A stretch of 64,000 nucleotides of DNA from Iamia sp035765045 (GCA_035765045.1 DASTYI010000139.1:1-64000); one strand, 5' to 3'. Numbered from the stretch's first letter, positions 33,185-41,856 are shown. Numbers and translations are program-made. The notes: generated by a model from the sequence alone, not told the origin.

Positions 33185-33206
33185 CCGGCCGACATGTGTC
33201 GGCCGG
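33185..33206. promoter_or_regulatory. 22-bp palindrome upstream of UPF0182 promoter
   Basis: CCGGCCGACA-TG-TGTCGGCCGG is a perfect palindrome centred about 25 bases upstream of the TAGGCT hexamer, so it covers the expected -35 region and could be a repressor or activator site. Confidence 0.45.
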
Positions 33207-33220
33207 GATGCGACCCGTCC

Positions 33221-33249
33221 CGCCTCAAGGTGCCAGGCACCTTGAGGCG
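33221..33249. repeat. palindrome CGCCTCAAGGTGCC-A-GGCACCTTGAGGCG, copy 2
   Basis: Perfect 14-bp arms, identical to copy 3 at 44907 and differing from copy 1 at 18957 only in the centre base. It lies 16 bases beyond the stop codon of the DivIVA-like gene and upstream of the UPF0182 promoter, as a terminator would. Confidence 0.85.
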
Positions 33250-33264
33250 GTGCCCCGCCGCGGG

Positions 33265-35676
33265 TCAGGCCGGGGTGGCCACCCGTTCACCCACGACGAG
33301 GCAGCGGCAGCCCGGGTGGGCCGGGGGGTGGGCGTGCCCCGTCGGGAAGGCCTGGCCCGAGGGCACCGTGCCGGCCAGGGCGTCGTCCTCGCAGTCGGGA
33401 CAGGCCGGTGCGGTCGGGTCGGGCACCCAGCGGACCGGGGCCCCGGGCGGCCGCACCGCCACCTGGCCCTGCCCGAAGGCGGCCAGCACGAGGTGGCGGG
33501 TCGCCTCGACCAGCCACTCGGTCTTCCACTCCCGGTAGGTGGCGCGGAGGCGGTCCGAGACGTCGTCGGCGTCCTCGACCCCGTCGAAGCAGCGCTCGAC
33601 CCGGGGCCGGACGACGCTCGACAGGCTGCGGGCCAGCTCCTCGGCCAGCGGGGTGATCGACAGCGAGGCGGGGAGCCCCGCACCCTCGAAGGCGGCGCCC
33701 TCCTCGGCCGCGGCCAGGAGGTCCTCCTCGACGGCGGCGGCGTAGGCGGCCACCTGGTCGGCGACCGGGAGGATGGCGTCCAGGTCGGCCCGCCCCTTCT
33801 CCCGCCGCACGGCGTCGAGGACGGTGCCCTGCTCGTCGGCCAGCACCCGCTTGAGCCGGCGGGCGACCCGGACCTCGATCGGCTCGACGGCCCCGTCGCG
33901 CCGCTCCAGCAGGCTGAGGAGCGCCTCGTCGTCGATCCCGTCGGTGACGGGCTCCGCCTCGGGCTCCGGCTCGGGCTCGGGCTCGGGCTCCGGCTCCGGC
34001 TCCTGGGCGGCCGCCGGCTCGGGCTCGGGGTCCTCGGGCTCCGGCTCCTCGGCCTGCGACGCCTTGAGCTTGGCGAACAGGGCGTCGACACCCGCCGCCG
34101 GCTCCGGCTCCGGCTCGGCGGTGTCGGCCTCGGGCTCGCCCCAGAGGTCCGCCCCCGACCCGCTCGCCTCCCCGACCGGCTCGGCGTCGATCCTCACCAC
34201 CGGCACCGGCTCCGTCACCGGCTCCCCGGTCTCGGACTCCGGCTCGGGCTCCGCCACCGACTCGGCGGCCTCCGGCTCCGGCTCGACCTCGGCCACCGGC
34301 TCGACGGCCTCCGCCACCGGCTCCACCTCCGGCTCGGCCACCGGCTCGACGGCCTCCGCCACCGGCTCCGGCTCCACCTCGGGCTCGGCCACCGGCTCGG
34401 TGGTGACCGCCTCCGGCTCGGGCTCCGCCTCCGGCTCGGTGGTGACGGCCTCCGCCTCGGCCTCCGGCTCCGCCGCCTCGGCGTCGGCGGGCGCGGCGTC
34501 GGCGGGCTCGGGCGGGGTGGCCTCGGGGGCGGGGGCGGTGAGGTCGATGACGGGGTTCTCGCTGCTGGGGTCGCCGTCGACGGCCTCCTCGGGGCCGTCG
34601 GCCGGAGCCACCAGGGGGAGGCCGGCGGCCCGGGCGGCGGCGATCTGGGACTCGAGCTGCTCGACGGTGTCCTCGGGCTGGGAGTCGGCCCGCATCCGGG
34701 CCGCCTCGGCCGCCGTGCGGGCCTCGGGCAGCGCCCGGCGCAGCCCGGCGGTGGCCTCGTCGATCGTGCGCTGGACGCCGTCGTAGGACTCGAGCAGCTG
34801 GTCCCGGGCGGCCTGGAGCTGCTCGAGCTGGACGCGGGCCGTCTTCCGGCGCCGGGCCAGGTCGGCCAGCATCCGCTCGCGCACCCGCTGGGCCTCGGCC
34901 ACCATCTCGCGCCCCTCGGCCTGGGCCGCGTCACGGTCGGCGGCGGCCGCGGCCCGGATGGCGGCGGCGTCGTCGCGGGCGGCCTGGCGCAGCCCCTCGG
35001 CCTCGGCCTCGGCGGCGGCGACGATGGCGGCAGCGGCCTCCTCGGCCTCGGCGGTGCGGACCCCGAGGACCTCCTCGGCCTCGGCCCGGATGCGGTCGCC
35101 GTCGGCCTGGGCCTCGGCCCGGCTGGCGGCGGCGGCCTCCTCGGCCTCGGTCCGGATGGCCTCGGCGGCGCCCCGGATGGCGGTGGCGTCGGCCTCGGCC
35201 TCGGCCCGCAACCGGGCCGCCTCGGCCTCGCTGTCGGCGGCCGCGGCCCGCCGGGCCTCCTCGGCGGCGGAGCGGATGGCCTGGGCCTCGTCGCGCAGCC
35301 GAGCGGCGTCGGCGTCGGCCTCGCGCCGGGTCTGGCCGGCCGACTCGGCCGCCTCCTTGAGCATGCGGGCGACGTTCTCCTCGGCCCGCTCCTTGATCTC
35401 GGCGGCGGCCTTGTGGGCCGAGGTCAGGACCCGGGCCGTCTCCTCGCCGAGGGCGGCGGTGAGCTGGTCCTCGTCGACCACGGGGCGGGCCGTGGCCGCC
35501 GCCCGCAGCTCGGCGACGTCGGCCTGGGCCGCGTCGCGCTCGACGGTGAGCCGCCCCACCACCTCGGCCAGCTGGCCCAGGTAGGCCCGCACCTCGTCGG
35601 GGTCGAAGCCCTTGCGGCGCACGGCGAACTCGCGGCCGGTGATCGAGGCCGCGCGAGGGTCGGGGGGGGAGGCCAT
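33265..35676 (-). CDS. DivIVA-like coiled-coil protein fused to phage head (Mu gpF/SPP1 gp7)-like C-terminal domain
   Basis: An 803-residue mosaic protein. Residues about 10-45 (GREFAVRRKGFDPDEVRAYL) match the membrane-curvature-binding N-terminus of DivIVA/Wag31. Residues about 40-375 are an Ala/Glu/Arg coiled coil. Residues about 375-595 are a Glu/Pro-repeat linker (EPEPEPEPE). The last about 200 residues contain WLVEATRHLVLAAFGQGQ, VRWVPDPTAPACPDCEDD and HPPAHPGCRCLVV, with Cys759, Cys762, His787, Cys790 and Cys792; this is the ending of phage minor head proteins of the Mu gpF/SPP1 gp7 type (PF04233). No phage genes are near. ATG at 35676 follows TAGCAT by 8 bases. Function unknown. Confidence 0.85.
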   Translation of the reverse strand: MASPPDPRAASITGREFAVRRKGFDPDEVRAYLGQLAEVVGRLTVERDAAQADVAELRAAATARPVVDEDQLTAALGEETARVLTSAHKAAAEIKERAEENVARMLKEAAESAGQTRREADADAARLRDEAQAIRSAAEEARRAAAADSEAEAARLRAEAEADATAIRGAAEAIRTEAEEAAAASRAEAQADGDRIRAEAEEVLGVRTAEAEEAAAAIVAAAEAEAEGLRQAARDDAAAIRAAAAADRDAAQAEGREMVAEAQRVRERMLADLARRRKTARVQLEQLQAARDQLLESYDGVQRTIDEATAGLRRALPEARTAAEAARMRADSQPEDTVEQLESQIAAARAAGLPLVAPADGPEEAVDGDPSSENPVIDLTAPAPEATPPEPADAAPADAEAAEPEAEAEAVTTEPEAEPEPEAVTTEPVAEPEVEPEPVAEAVEPVAEPEVEPVAEAVEPVAEVEPEPEAAESVAEPEPESETGEPVTEPVPVVRIDAEPVGEASGSGADLWGEPEADTAEPEPEPAAGVDALFAKLKASQAEEPEPEDPEPEPAAAQEPEPEPEPEPEPEPEAEPVTDGIDDEALLSLLERRDGAVEPIEVRVARRLKRVLADEQGTVLDAVRREKGRADLDAILPVADQVAAYAAAVEEDLLAAAEEGAAFEGAGLPASLSITPLAEELARSLSSVVRPRVERCFDGVEDADDVSDRLRATYREWKTEWLVEATRHLVLAAFGQGQVAVRPPGAPVRWVPDPTAPACPDCEDDALAGTVPSGQAFPTGHAHPPAHPGCRCLVVGERVATPA

Positions 35677-35684
35677 CGCCCGCG

Positions 35685-35690
35685 ATGCTA
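35685..35690 (-). promoter_or_regulatory. -10-like hexamer TAGCAT of the DivIVA-like gene
   Basis: TAGCAT ends 8 bases before the ATG at 35676, inside the 42-base gap after the FecR-like gene, so the fusion gene probably has its own leaderless transcript. Confidence 0.55.
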
Positions 35691-35718
35691 CGACCGCGGC
35701 CCTGTCAGGTCGGGGCAA

Positions 35719-37296
35719 TCAGCGCGTGCCGGACCCGCCCAGCCCGGTGCCGAGCCCGGTGCCGAGGCCGCCGACCACCCCGCCGAGCCCGCCCACGATG
35801 CCGCCGGTCGCCCCGCCCACGGCCTCGCCGGCGGCGCCCACCACCCCGCCCACCCCGCCGACTGCGCCGGCGACGCCGCCGACCACGCCGTCGATGACGG
35901 CACCGGCGCCGGGCACGACCCGGTCGACCCCGTCGGTGACCCCGCCGACGGTGCCCCCCACGGCGCCGCCGACGCCCTCGACCACCTCGGGCACGTTGGG
36001 CGTGGTCGGGGTGGGCAGCTGCGGCAGGGTCGGCGTCGGGACGGTCGGCACCGGCGGCACGGGGAGGCCGCCCGATCCCCCCGACCCGCCGGGGTCGGTA
36101 GCGCCGCCGCCGGGCACGGTGGTCGACGGTGGCGCGCCGTCGGCGCCGGTGGCCGTCGGCGGGGTCCCGCCCTCGGCGGCCGGGGCGTCGGCGGCGGCCT
36201 CGGCCCCGTCCGACGCCACCTCGGCGTCGTCGCCGGTCGAGGCCTGGAGGTCGACGGTGTCGAGGGCGTCGCGGAGGATCGGCAGCACGTCGGCCGAGCG
36301 GGCGCCCTGGTCGATGGCGGCCAACCCCCACGGGGCGCCGTCGGCCTGGAAGGCGGCGGCCTGGTCCCAGGCGGAGGCGAAGGAGCGCTCCTCGACGGCG
36401 AGGGCGATCGCCCCCAGCACGAGGGCCTCGCCGCCGTCGTCGAGGCCGGCGAGGCGGTCGGCGAGGGCGTCACCCCCGGGCAGGCCGGGCATGGCCTCGC
36501 GAAGGGTGGCGGGGTCGAGGAAGGCCTCGCGCTCGGCCGTGCCCAGCGAGGCCAGCAGCGGGGCGACCTGGGCGTCGATCACCAGGGCGTCGCCGAGGAA
36601 GCGCCGGTCCCAGGGGTCGTCGGCCTCGTAGCGCAGCGGCAGGCCCTCGGGCCCGAGGGCGCCGGGACCGGCGATCTCCATCCGGCGGTGGCGGGCGACC
36701 TCGGCCCGGCGCCCGGCGGTCTCGACCGCGACCCGGCCCCGGTAGGTGCCGATGCCCAGGCCGAGCCGGCGGTCGAGCCGGGCGGCGCCGTCGACCGACC
36801 CCGAGGGGTCGATGCTCACGGTGGCCCCGCCGGCCTCGATCTCGATCGGCGACGGCGCCACCGCCAGCAGGGCACCGGTGACGAGCCGGGGGGCGATCGC
36901 CATCTCGACGGTGGTGCCGGCGCGCCCGTCGTGGCGGCCCCGGCCCTCCAGCCGGACGGCGCCGGCCATCTCGAAGGTGGCCCGGCCCTCACGCACGGCG
37001 ACCTGGTCGCCGGGGCCGACGTCGATGCGGTCGTCGCGGACCGTCGTGGCCGAGCCGTCGGCGTCGGTCACCACCGCCACCCCGTCGACCAGCACCCGGG
37101 CCTCGCCGGCGCCGGGCCCGCCGCCGCCGACCGAGGGCACGAGGGCGGCCGCCCCGAGCAGGGCCACGCCAGCGGGCACGAACCAGAACCGGCGCAGCCG
37201 GCCCCGGGCCGGGGGAGGGGCGTCGGGCTCGGCGGCACCGAGGGGCCGGACCTCGGCGCGCTCGCGGACGGCCTCGGGCGCGGCGGCGGTCGTCAC
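35719..37296 (-). CDS. FecR-domain-like membrane-anchored protein with Gly/Val-rich tail
   Basis: A 525-residue protein. Short cytoplasmic N-terminus, one membrane helix at about residues 37-53 (FWFVPAGVALLGAAALV), then a beta-rich extracytoplasmic region (RVLVDGVAVV, VGPGDQVAVREG, RGRVAVETAGRRAEVARHRR) resembling FecR domains that sense conditions outside and signal inward. Middle residues 230-340 are alpha-helical; then a Pro/Thr/Gly linker and a striking last about 85 residues built almost only from Gly, Val, Ala (VGGVVG-like repeats). Its ATG overlaps the kinase stop by 4 bases, so it is the kinase's translational partner. FecR assignment is moderate. Confidence 0.75.
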   Translation of the reverse strand: MTTAAAPEAVRERAEVRPLGAAEPDAPPPARGRLRRFWFVPAGVALLGAAALVPSVGGGGPGAGEARVLVDGVAVVTDADGSATTVRDDRIDVGPGDQVAVREGRATFEMAGAVRLEGRGRHDGRAGTTVEMAIAPRLVTGALLAVAPSPIEIEAGGATVSIDPSGSVDGAARLDRRLGLGIGTYRGRVAVETAGRRAEVARHRRMEIAGPGALGPEGLPLRYEADDPWDRRFLGDALVIDAQVAPLLASLGTAEREAFLDPATLREAMPGLPGGDALADRLAGLDDGGEALVLGAIALAVEERSFASAWDQAAAFQADGAPWGLAAIDQGARSADVLPILRDALDTVDLQASTGDDAEVASDGAEAAADAPAAEGGTPPTATGADGAPPSTTVPGGGATDPGGSGGSGGLPVPPVPTVPTPTLPQLPTPTTPNVPEVVEGVGGAVGGTVGGVTDGVDRVVPGAGAVIDGVVGGVAGAVGGVGGVVGAAGEAVGGATGGIVGGLGGVVGGLGTGLGTGLGGSGTR

Positions 37297-39971
37297 CCGT
37301 CGTCCTCGGGGGACCGGGTGGTGTCCTCGGGCTCCGCCCGCTGGGGCACCGCGGCCATGACCACGGGCACAAGGATAGAGACGACCGTGCCCCCAGGGGA
37401 AGCGTCGATCCCGAGACGGCCCCCGTGGGCCCGGGCGACCCGCTCGGTGAGGGCCAGGCCGAGCCCGAGGCCCTCGTGGGCCCGGGTCGCGGCCGCCTCG
37501 CCCTGCTGGAAGGCCCCGACGACGTCGGACAGCAGCGCCGTCCCCGAGCCGCCGCCGTCGGCGACGGCCAGGGCGACGAGGTCGGGGGCGTCGGCGGCGA
37601 GGCGGGCGCTCACGGTGACGGGCGTGCCCGGGGTCGCGAACCGGGCGGCGTTGTCGACCAGCTCGCCCAGCGCCAGCCGCAGCTGGACCTCGTCCCCCCG
37701 GACCGGCGGCAGGTCGGCGGCGACGTCCACGACGACCTCGCGGTCACCGGCCAGGCGGGCGGCCCAGACCTCGCCGGCCTCGGTGACCAGGGCCCCGACG
37801 TCGACCTCCTCGTGGTGGGCGACCGCCGTGCCCGCCCCGGCGGTGACGGCGGCGAAGGTGACCAGCCGGTCGACCATGTGCTCCAGGCGGTCGACCCCGG
37901 CGGTGATGCCGTCGGCCCAGCTCTGGGCCTGGTCGGGGCTCGGGGTCCGGCGCCGGAGCAGCCCGGCGTAGCCCTTGATCGGGGTGAGCGGGGTGCGCAG
38001 CTCGTGGCCGATCGTGGCCAGGAAGTCCTGCTTGGCCGCCTCCAGGGCCTCCTCGGCCCGGATGTCGCGCAGCACGACCACCACGCCGGCCCGGCCCTCG
38101 TCGGGACCGCCCGGCAGCGCCGCCACCGTGCCCAGCACCGGGATCGGGTCGCCGCCGCCCGCCGGCCGGAGCCGCCCGGCGATCACCCGGGCCCGGTCGT
38201 CGGGGGCGCTCAGGGTGAGCGGGCGGCCGTCGGGCCCGGCCAGGTCGACGACCTCGCGCAGCGCCCGGCCCTCGGCGTCCTCGGGGGCGGCGAGCCCGAG
38301 CAGCTCGGCGGCGGCCCGGTTGAGGTCGGTGACCCGGCCGGTGGCGTCGGCGGCCACCACCGCCTCGGTCACCCCGGCGAAGACCGACTCCAACCGGGCG
38401 CGCAGGCGCCCCTCCTCGGCCGCCGCCACCCGCAGGTCGTCGGTGAGGTGGTGCAGGGCCACGGCCATGGCGTCGAAGGTCGACGACAGCTCGCCCAGCT
38501 CGTCCTCGCGGTCGACGGCGGCCCGGGCCGTCAGGTCGCCCTCCCGGATCCGCGACGCCGCCGCGGTGAGGGTCCGGATGCCACCGCCGATCCGCTCGCC
38601 CAGCAGGACCGACAGGGCGATCCCGACCAGGCCGGCCAGCATGGCCACGAGGAACAGCGAGCGGTAGAGGTCCTCGCGGGTCCGCACCACCCGGTCCGAC
38701 GGCGTCGACAGCACCAGCGCCAGCTGCGGGGGCACGTCGACGGCGGCCACCACGCTCGTCACGACGACCCGGTCGCCGGCGAAGCGGCCGGCGTCGACCC
38801 CGGTGTCGATCGTGTCCCGGCCGGGGCGGACCACGGTCGGCTCGGGCGGCCCCTCGCCCCCCGACGTGGCCGCCACCTCGTCCCGAGTGACCAGGGCCAG
38901 GCTGAGGGGCTCGCGGTCCGACGCGATCCGCCCCTCGAGGTAGGCGTCATCGAGGGGGCGGGCCACGACGACGACCCCGGTGGCGACCGTCTCGGTCCCC
39001 CGCCCGCCCCGGGTGGGCACGGCGGCGAGGGCGAAGGCGTCGGGCCCGACGGCGGTGACGCCCTGGCGCGGGCCCTCCACCTCCATCGCCTCCTGCACCA
39101 CCGGGTCGCCGGCCAGCGAGAGGGCGGTGGCCGAGGCCAGGTCGGTCGGGTGGACCGTCACCGGGCCCTCGGGCCCGACCACGACGATCGGGGCCTCGAT
39201 GGCCAGGCCGTCGGCCAGCTCGGCCACCCCGGCGGTGACCCGGGTGCGGGCGGCGTCGCGGTCGGCGGGGGCGGCGGCCGCGTCGGTGGCCACGGCCAGG
39301 TCGCCGCCCAGGCTGGCCGACAGCCCGGCGCCGACGAGCGTCGCCTCCTGGAGCGACAGGTCGGCCTCGGCCAGGGCGGCGGCGGCCTCGGCCTCGACCC
39401 GGTCGCCGTAGCGCCGGAGGGCCTCGTCCTCGACCGTGCGGCTGATGACCGCCGAGACCGAGAACGACACCAGCAGCACCACGGCCAGCAGCACCCCGGC
39501 GACGCTCGTGCCGATCCGGCCCGGGATGGTGTGGCGGCCGGCGACGACCAGGGCGGCGCCGATGACGAGGGCGGCCACCAGCACGAGGGGCTCGGCGCCG
39601 ACGTCCGCCCAGACCAGGTCGACGCCGCGCGCCTCGACCACGGCGGCGACCACGAGGGCGGCCAGCCCGGCCAGCAGCGTCGGTCGGCCGACCCGGCTGC
39701 CGGCCCAGCGCAGGGCGCCGAGGGCGACGATCGAGGTGCCGGCGCAGCGGACGGCGGCGAGGGCGACGGGGGCGTCGGTGCGGACGATGGTGAGCGAGCC
39801 GACGGCGAAGGAGACGGCGGCCAGCACCAGGAAGCCGGCCGACAGCAGCAGCCGGGCCGGGCGGTCGAGCCCGAGCAGGCCGGCGCGCACCGACAGCCCG
39901 GCGCCGGCGACCACCACGACGAAGAGGGTCAGCTCCGCCGCCAGCTGGAGCAACGTCGCCGTCGTGCTCAT
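37293..39971 (-). CDS. membrane sensor histidine kinase with HAMP and PAS domains
   Basis: An 892-residue sensor kinase. Several membrane helices span residues 1-175, an extracytoplasmic sensor region about 180-435, another helix 438-458, HAMP about 459-515 and a PAS domain about 525-640. The phospho-acceptor is His656 in IGHELRTPLTPIKGY; HATPase has N-box Asn774 (LGELVDNAARF) and G2 GLGLGLALTE. The G1 box is unusual (ADGGGSGTALL instead of DxGxG) and the F-box is reduced (GAFQQGE). No response regulator is next to it; the coupled downstream gene is the FecR-like protein. A 12-codon ORF overlaps its start. Confidence 0.88.
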   Translation of the reverse strand: MSTTATLLQLAAELTLFVVVVAGAGLSVRAGLLGLDRPARLLLSAGFLVLAAVSFAVGSLTIVRTDAPVALAAVRCAGTSIVALGALRWAGSRVGRPTLLAGLAALVVAAVVEARGVDLVWADVGAEPLVLVAALVIGAALVVAGRHTIPGRIGTSVAGVLLAVVLLVSFSVSAVISRTVEDEALRRYGDRVEAEAAAALAEADLSLQEATLVGAGLSASLGGDLAVATDAAAAPADRDAARTRVTAGVAELADGLAIEAPIVVVGPEGPVTVHPTDLASATALSLAGDPVVQEAMEVEGPRQGVTAVGPDAFALAAVPTRGGRGTETVATGVVVVARPLDDAYLEGRIASDREPLSLALVTRDEVAATSGGEGPPEPTVVRPGRDTIDTGVDAGRFAGDRVVVTSVVAAVDVPPQLALVLSTPSDRVVRTREDLYRSLFLVAMLAGLVGIALSVLLGERIGGGIRTLTAAASRIREGDLTARAAVDREDELGELSSTFDAMAVALHHLTDDLRVAAAEEGRLRARLESVFAGVTEAVVAADATGRVTDLNRAAAELLGLAAPEDAEGRALREVVDLAGPDGRPLTLSAPDDRARVIAGRLRPAGGGDPIPVLGTVAALPGGPDEGRAGVVVVLRDIRAEEALEAAKQDFLATIGHELRTPLTPIKGYAGLLRRRTPSPDQAQSWADGITAGVDRLEHMVDRLVTFAAVTAGAGTAVAHHEEVDVGALVTEAGEVWAARLAGDREVVVDVAADLPPVRGDEVQLRLALGELVDNAARFATPGTPVTVSARLAADAPDLVALAVADGGGSGTALLSDVVGAFQQGEAAATRAHEGLGLGLALTERVARAHGGRLGIDASPGGTVVSILVPVVMAAVPQRAEPEDTTRSPEDDG

Positions 39972-40006
39972 CGGTGCCGCCGGCTTCGGACGCTGCGCTC
40001 GCTCAT
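39968..40006 (-). CDS. 12-codon ORF overlapping the kinase start
   Basis: ATG at 40006 opens MSERSVRSRRHR and stops at a TGA that overlaps the kinase ATG as ATGA. The beginning (ATGAGCGAGCGCAGCG) is nearly identical to that of the 41-codon ORF at 18027 and both end in HR. It may couple translation of the kinase to the upstream message, or be a shared repeat. Confidence 0.3.
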   Translation of the reverse strand: MSERSVRSRRHR

Positions 40007-40026
40007 GGTGCCGCCCGGGTCCGGGG

Positions 40027-41175
40027 TCAGCCGCCGGTGTCGGCGAGGTCGAGGGCGTTGCCGCCCAGCTCGGCGAGGGCGGCGAGGGCGTCGTCGAGCG
40101 TCTCGACGCCGACCACCTCGACGTCGTCGGCGGCGAAGCGCTCGGCCAGCTCGGCCTCGGCCGCCGGCACCAGCATCAGCTCGGCCCCCTCCCGGCTGGC
40201 CGCCACCGCCTTCTGGCCGACGCCCCCGACCTCGCCGACGTTGCCCGCCGGGTCGATCGTGCCGGTGACGGCGATGGTGTGGCCCCCGGTGATCGACCCG
40301 GGCGTCAGCACGTCGAGGATGCCGAGGGTCAGGGCCAGCCCGGCCGACGGCCCGCCGACGTCGCGGGTGTCGATCCGGACCGGGAACGGCAGCTCGTAGG
40401 TCAGGTCCCGGGTGAACACCTGGACCACGCCGAGCAGGGTGCGGTCGGGGTCGTCGGGGTCGGCCACCAGCTCGACGTCCTCGGTCCGCTCGTCGCGGTC
40501 GTCGGTGGTGGCCGGGTCGCCGTCGGCGTCGCGCTCGAAGGTCACGGCCACGACCTCGCCCGGGTCCCGGCCCTCCAGCTCGGTGCGGAGCACGGCATCG
40601 GTGGGGGTGGGCGTGCCGTCGAGCTCGGTGATGACGTCGTAGGGCCGGAGCACGTCGGCCGCCGGGGTGTCGGCGATGACGTCGCTGATCACCGTGCCGG
40701 TGCCGTCGACCGGGACCTCGTAGCCCAGGTGCTCGAGGGCGACCTTGGCCGCCACCTCCTGCGACAGCGCCATCTCCTGGACGCTGGCCTGGCGGTTCTC
40801 CTCGCCGGTCTGGCCGCCGAGGATGGCGTCGCGGGGGTAGACGTCCTGGTCGCCCTTGAGCCAGCCGACGGCGGCCTCGACGTAGCCCATCCGGCGCGAC
40901 GCCCCCCGGAGCGACACGGTGAGGAAGAGGACCTCGCCGTCGGTCTCGTAGGTCTCGGTGCCGGGGGCGCTGATCGCCGGCTCGGTGGGGATGGCCGACC
41001 CGGGGGCGTAGACGACGTAGGGGGCCCGGATCAGCCCGCCGGCCCCGACGGCGGCGACCGTGAGGATCAGCAGGGCGCCGAGGACGACGAAGACCGGGTG
41101 CCACCGCAGCCGGATCCGTGGCCTCGGCGGCGCCGGCGGGGGGACCGGGGCGGGCAGCGGGGACGACGGTTCCAC
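40027..41175 (-). CDS. PDZ-Lon (S16) family membrane protease, YlbL-like
   Basis: A 382-residue membrane-anchored protease. One membrane helix at residues about 28-50, a PDZ domain near 155-235 (VISDVIADTPAADVLRPYDVI) and a C-terminal Lon-type proteolytic domain with catalytic Ser277 (DVGGPSAGLALT) and Lys322 (GGVGQKAVAA). The architecture is that of YlbL, an envelope protease linked in Bacillus to SOS-checkpoint inhibitor turnover. No ATPase domain. GTG at 41175 is chosen because it begins the Pro-rich N-terminus; the open frame continues upstream only as antisense of the HEAT gene. Divergent from that gene. Confidence 0.92.
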   Translation of the reverse strand: MEPSSPLPAPVPPPAPPRPRIRLRWHPVFVVLGALLILTVAAVGAGGLIRAPYVVYAPGSAIPTEPAISAPGTETYETDGEVLFLTVSLRGASRRMGYVEAAVGWLKGDQDVYPRDAILGGQTGEENRQASVQEMALSQEVAAKVALEHLGYEVPVDGTGTVISDVIADTPAADVLRPYDVITELDGTPTPTDAVLRTELEGRDPGEVVAVTFERDADGDPATTDDRDERTEDVELVADPDDPDRTLLGVVQVFTRDLTYELPFPVRIDTRDVGGPSAGLALTLGILDVLTPGSITGGHTIAVTGTIDPAGNVGEVGGVGQKAVAASREGAELMLVPAAEAELAERFAADDVEVVGVETLDDALAALAELGGNALDLADTGG

Positions 41176-41217
41176 GAGGGCAGCAGCCTGCCACGCGAAC
41201 GTGCTCCACTGGTCCTC

Positions 41218-41835
41218 GTGCACGACCGGGACGGACCCGACGAGGAGGCGGTGGCCCGGCGGGCGGCGGTGGCCGAGGCCGGTCACCGGGGCGATGCCGG
41301 CGCCGCCCGTTCGGCCCTGGCCGATGCCGACCCGGCGGTGCGGGCCACCGCCCTGGGCGCCCTGCGCCGCGCCGGCGCCCTGGGGCCCGCCGAGCTGGCG
41401 GCGGCGCTGGCCGACCCCGCGCCGCTCGTGCGCCGGCGGGCGGCCGAGGAGGTGGCGGCGCTCGGAGACCCCGGCGCCGTCAGCCTGCTCGGGCTGCTCG
41501 ACGACGCCGATCCCACCGTGGTCGAGGTGGCGGCGTGGGCCACCGGCGAACGGGAGCCCCCCGAGCCCGGGGCCGTCGACCGGCTCGCCGCCCTGGTCAC
41601 CGGGCACGCCGACGCCCTCGTGCGCGAGGCCGCCGTCGCCGCCCTCGGCGCCATCGGCGACCCGGCCGGGCTGCCGGCGATCCTGGCCGCCACGGGCGAC
41701 AAGGCCACCGTCCGCCGCCGGGCCGTGATCGCCCTCGCCCCCTTCTCCGGCCCCGAGGTCGACGCCGCCCTCGCCCGCGCCATCGGCGACCGCGACTGGC
41801 AGGTCCGCCAGGCCGCCGAGGACCAGCTCCGCTAG
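41218..41835 (+). CDS. HEAT-repeat protein
   Basis: A 205-residue protein made of about five HEAT/PBS-lyase-like helical repeats: AARSALADADPAVRATALGAL, LAAALADPAPLVRRRAAEEV, SLLGLLDDADPTVVEVAAWA, DALVREAAVAALGAI and RDWQVRQAAEDQL. HEAT repeats mediate protein-protein contact; no catalytic domain is present. GTG at 41218 begins the soluble protein. It is divergent from the YlbL-like protease with 42 bases between and stands in front of the bio operon, but a TAGGTT promoter separates it from bioA. Confidence 0.8.
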   Translation: MHDRDGPDEEAVARRAAVAEAGHRGDAGAARSALADADPAVRATALGALRRAGALGPAELAAALADPAPLVRRRAAEEVAALGDPGAVSLLGLLDDADPTVVEVAAWATGEREPPEPGAVDRLAALVTGHADALVREAAVAALGAIGDPAGLPAILAATGDKATVRRRAVIALAPFSGPEVDAALARAIGDRDWQVRQAAEDQLR

Positions 41836-41856
41836 GTCGCGCCCGTCACCCGTCGG

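Noticed and set aside
29247..33245. Plus-strand open frame of over 1300 codons
   Set aside because: It is antisense to the enoyl-CoA hydratase and UPF0182 genes, both with clear family motifs; the translation is biased to Gly/Arg/Asp/Val/His, as expected of a mirror frame in very GC-rich DNA.
33265..33700. Prophage remnant indicated by the head-protein-like C-terminus
   Set aside because: The domain is in frame with a DivIVA-like protein, has host-like base composition and no terminase, portal or capsid genes lie nearby.
33049..37971. Plus-strand open frame of about 1640 codons, rich in Leu-Gly-Leu-Arg repeats
   Set aside because: Antisense of the coiled-coil/Glu-Pro linker of the DivIVA-like gene and of the FecR-like gene; the apparent repeats mirror the repeated codons of the linker.
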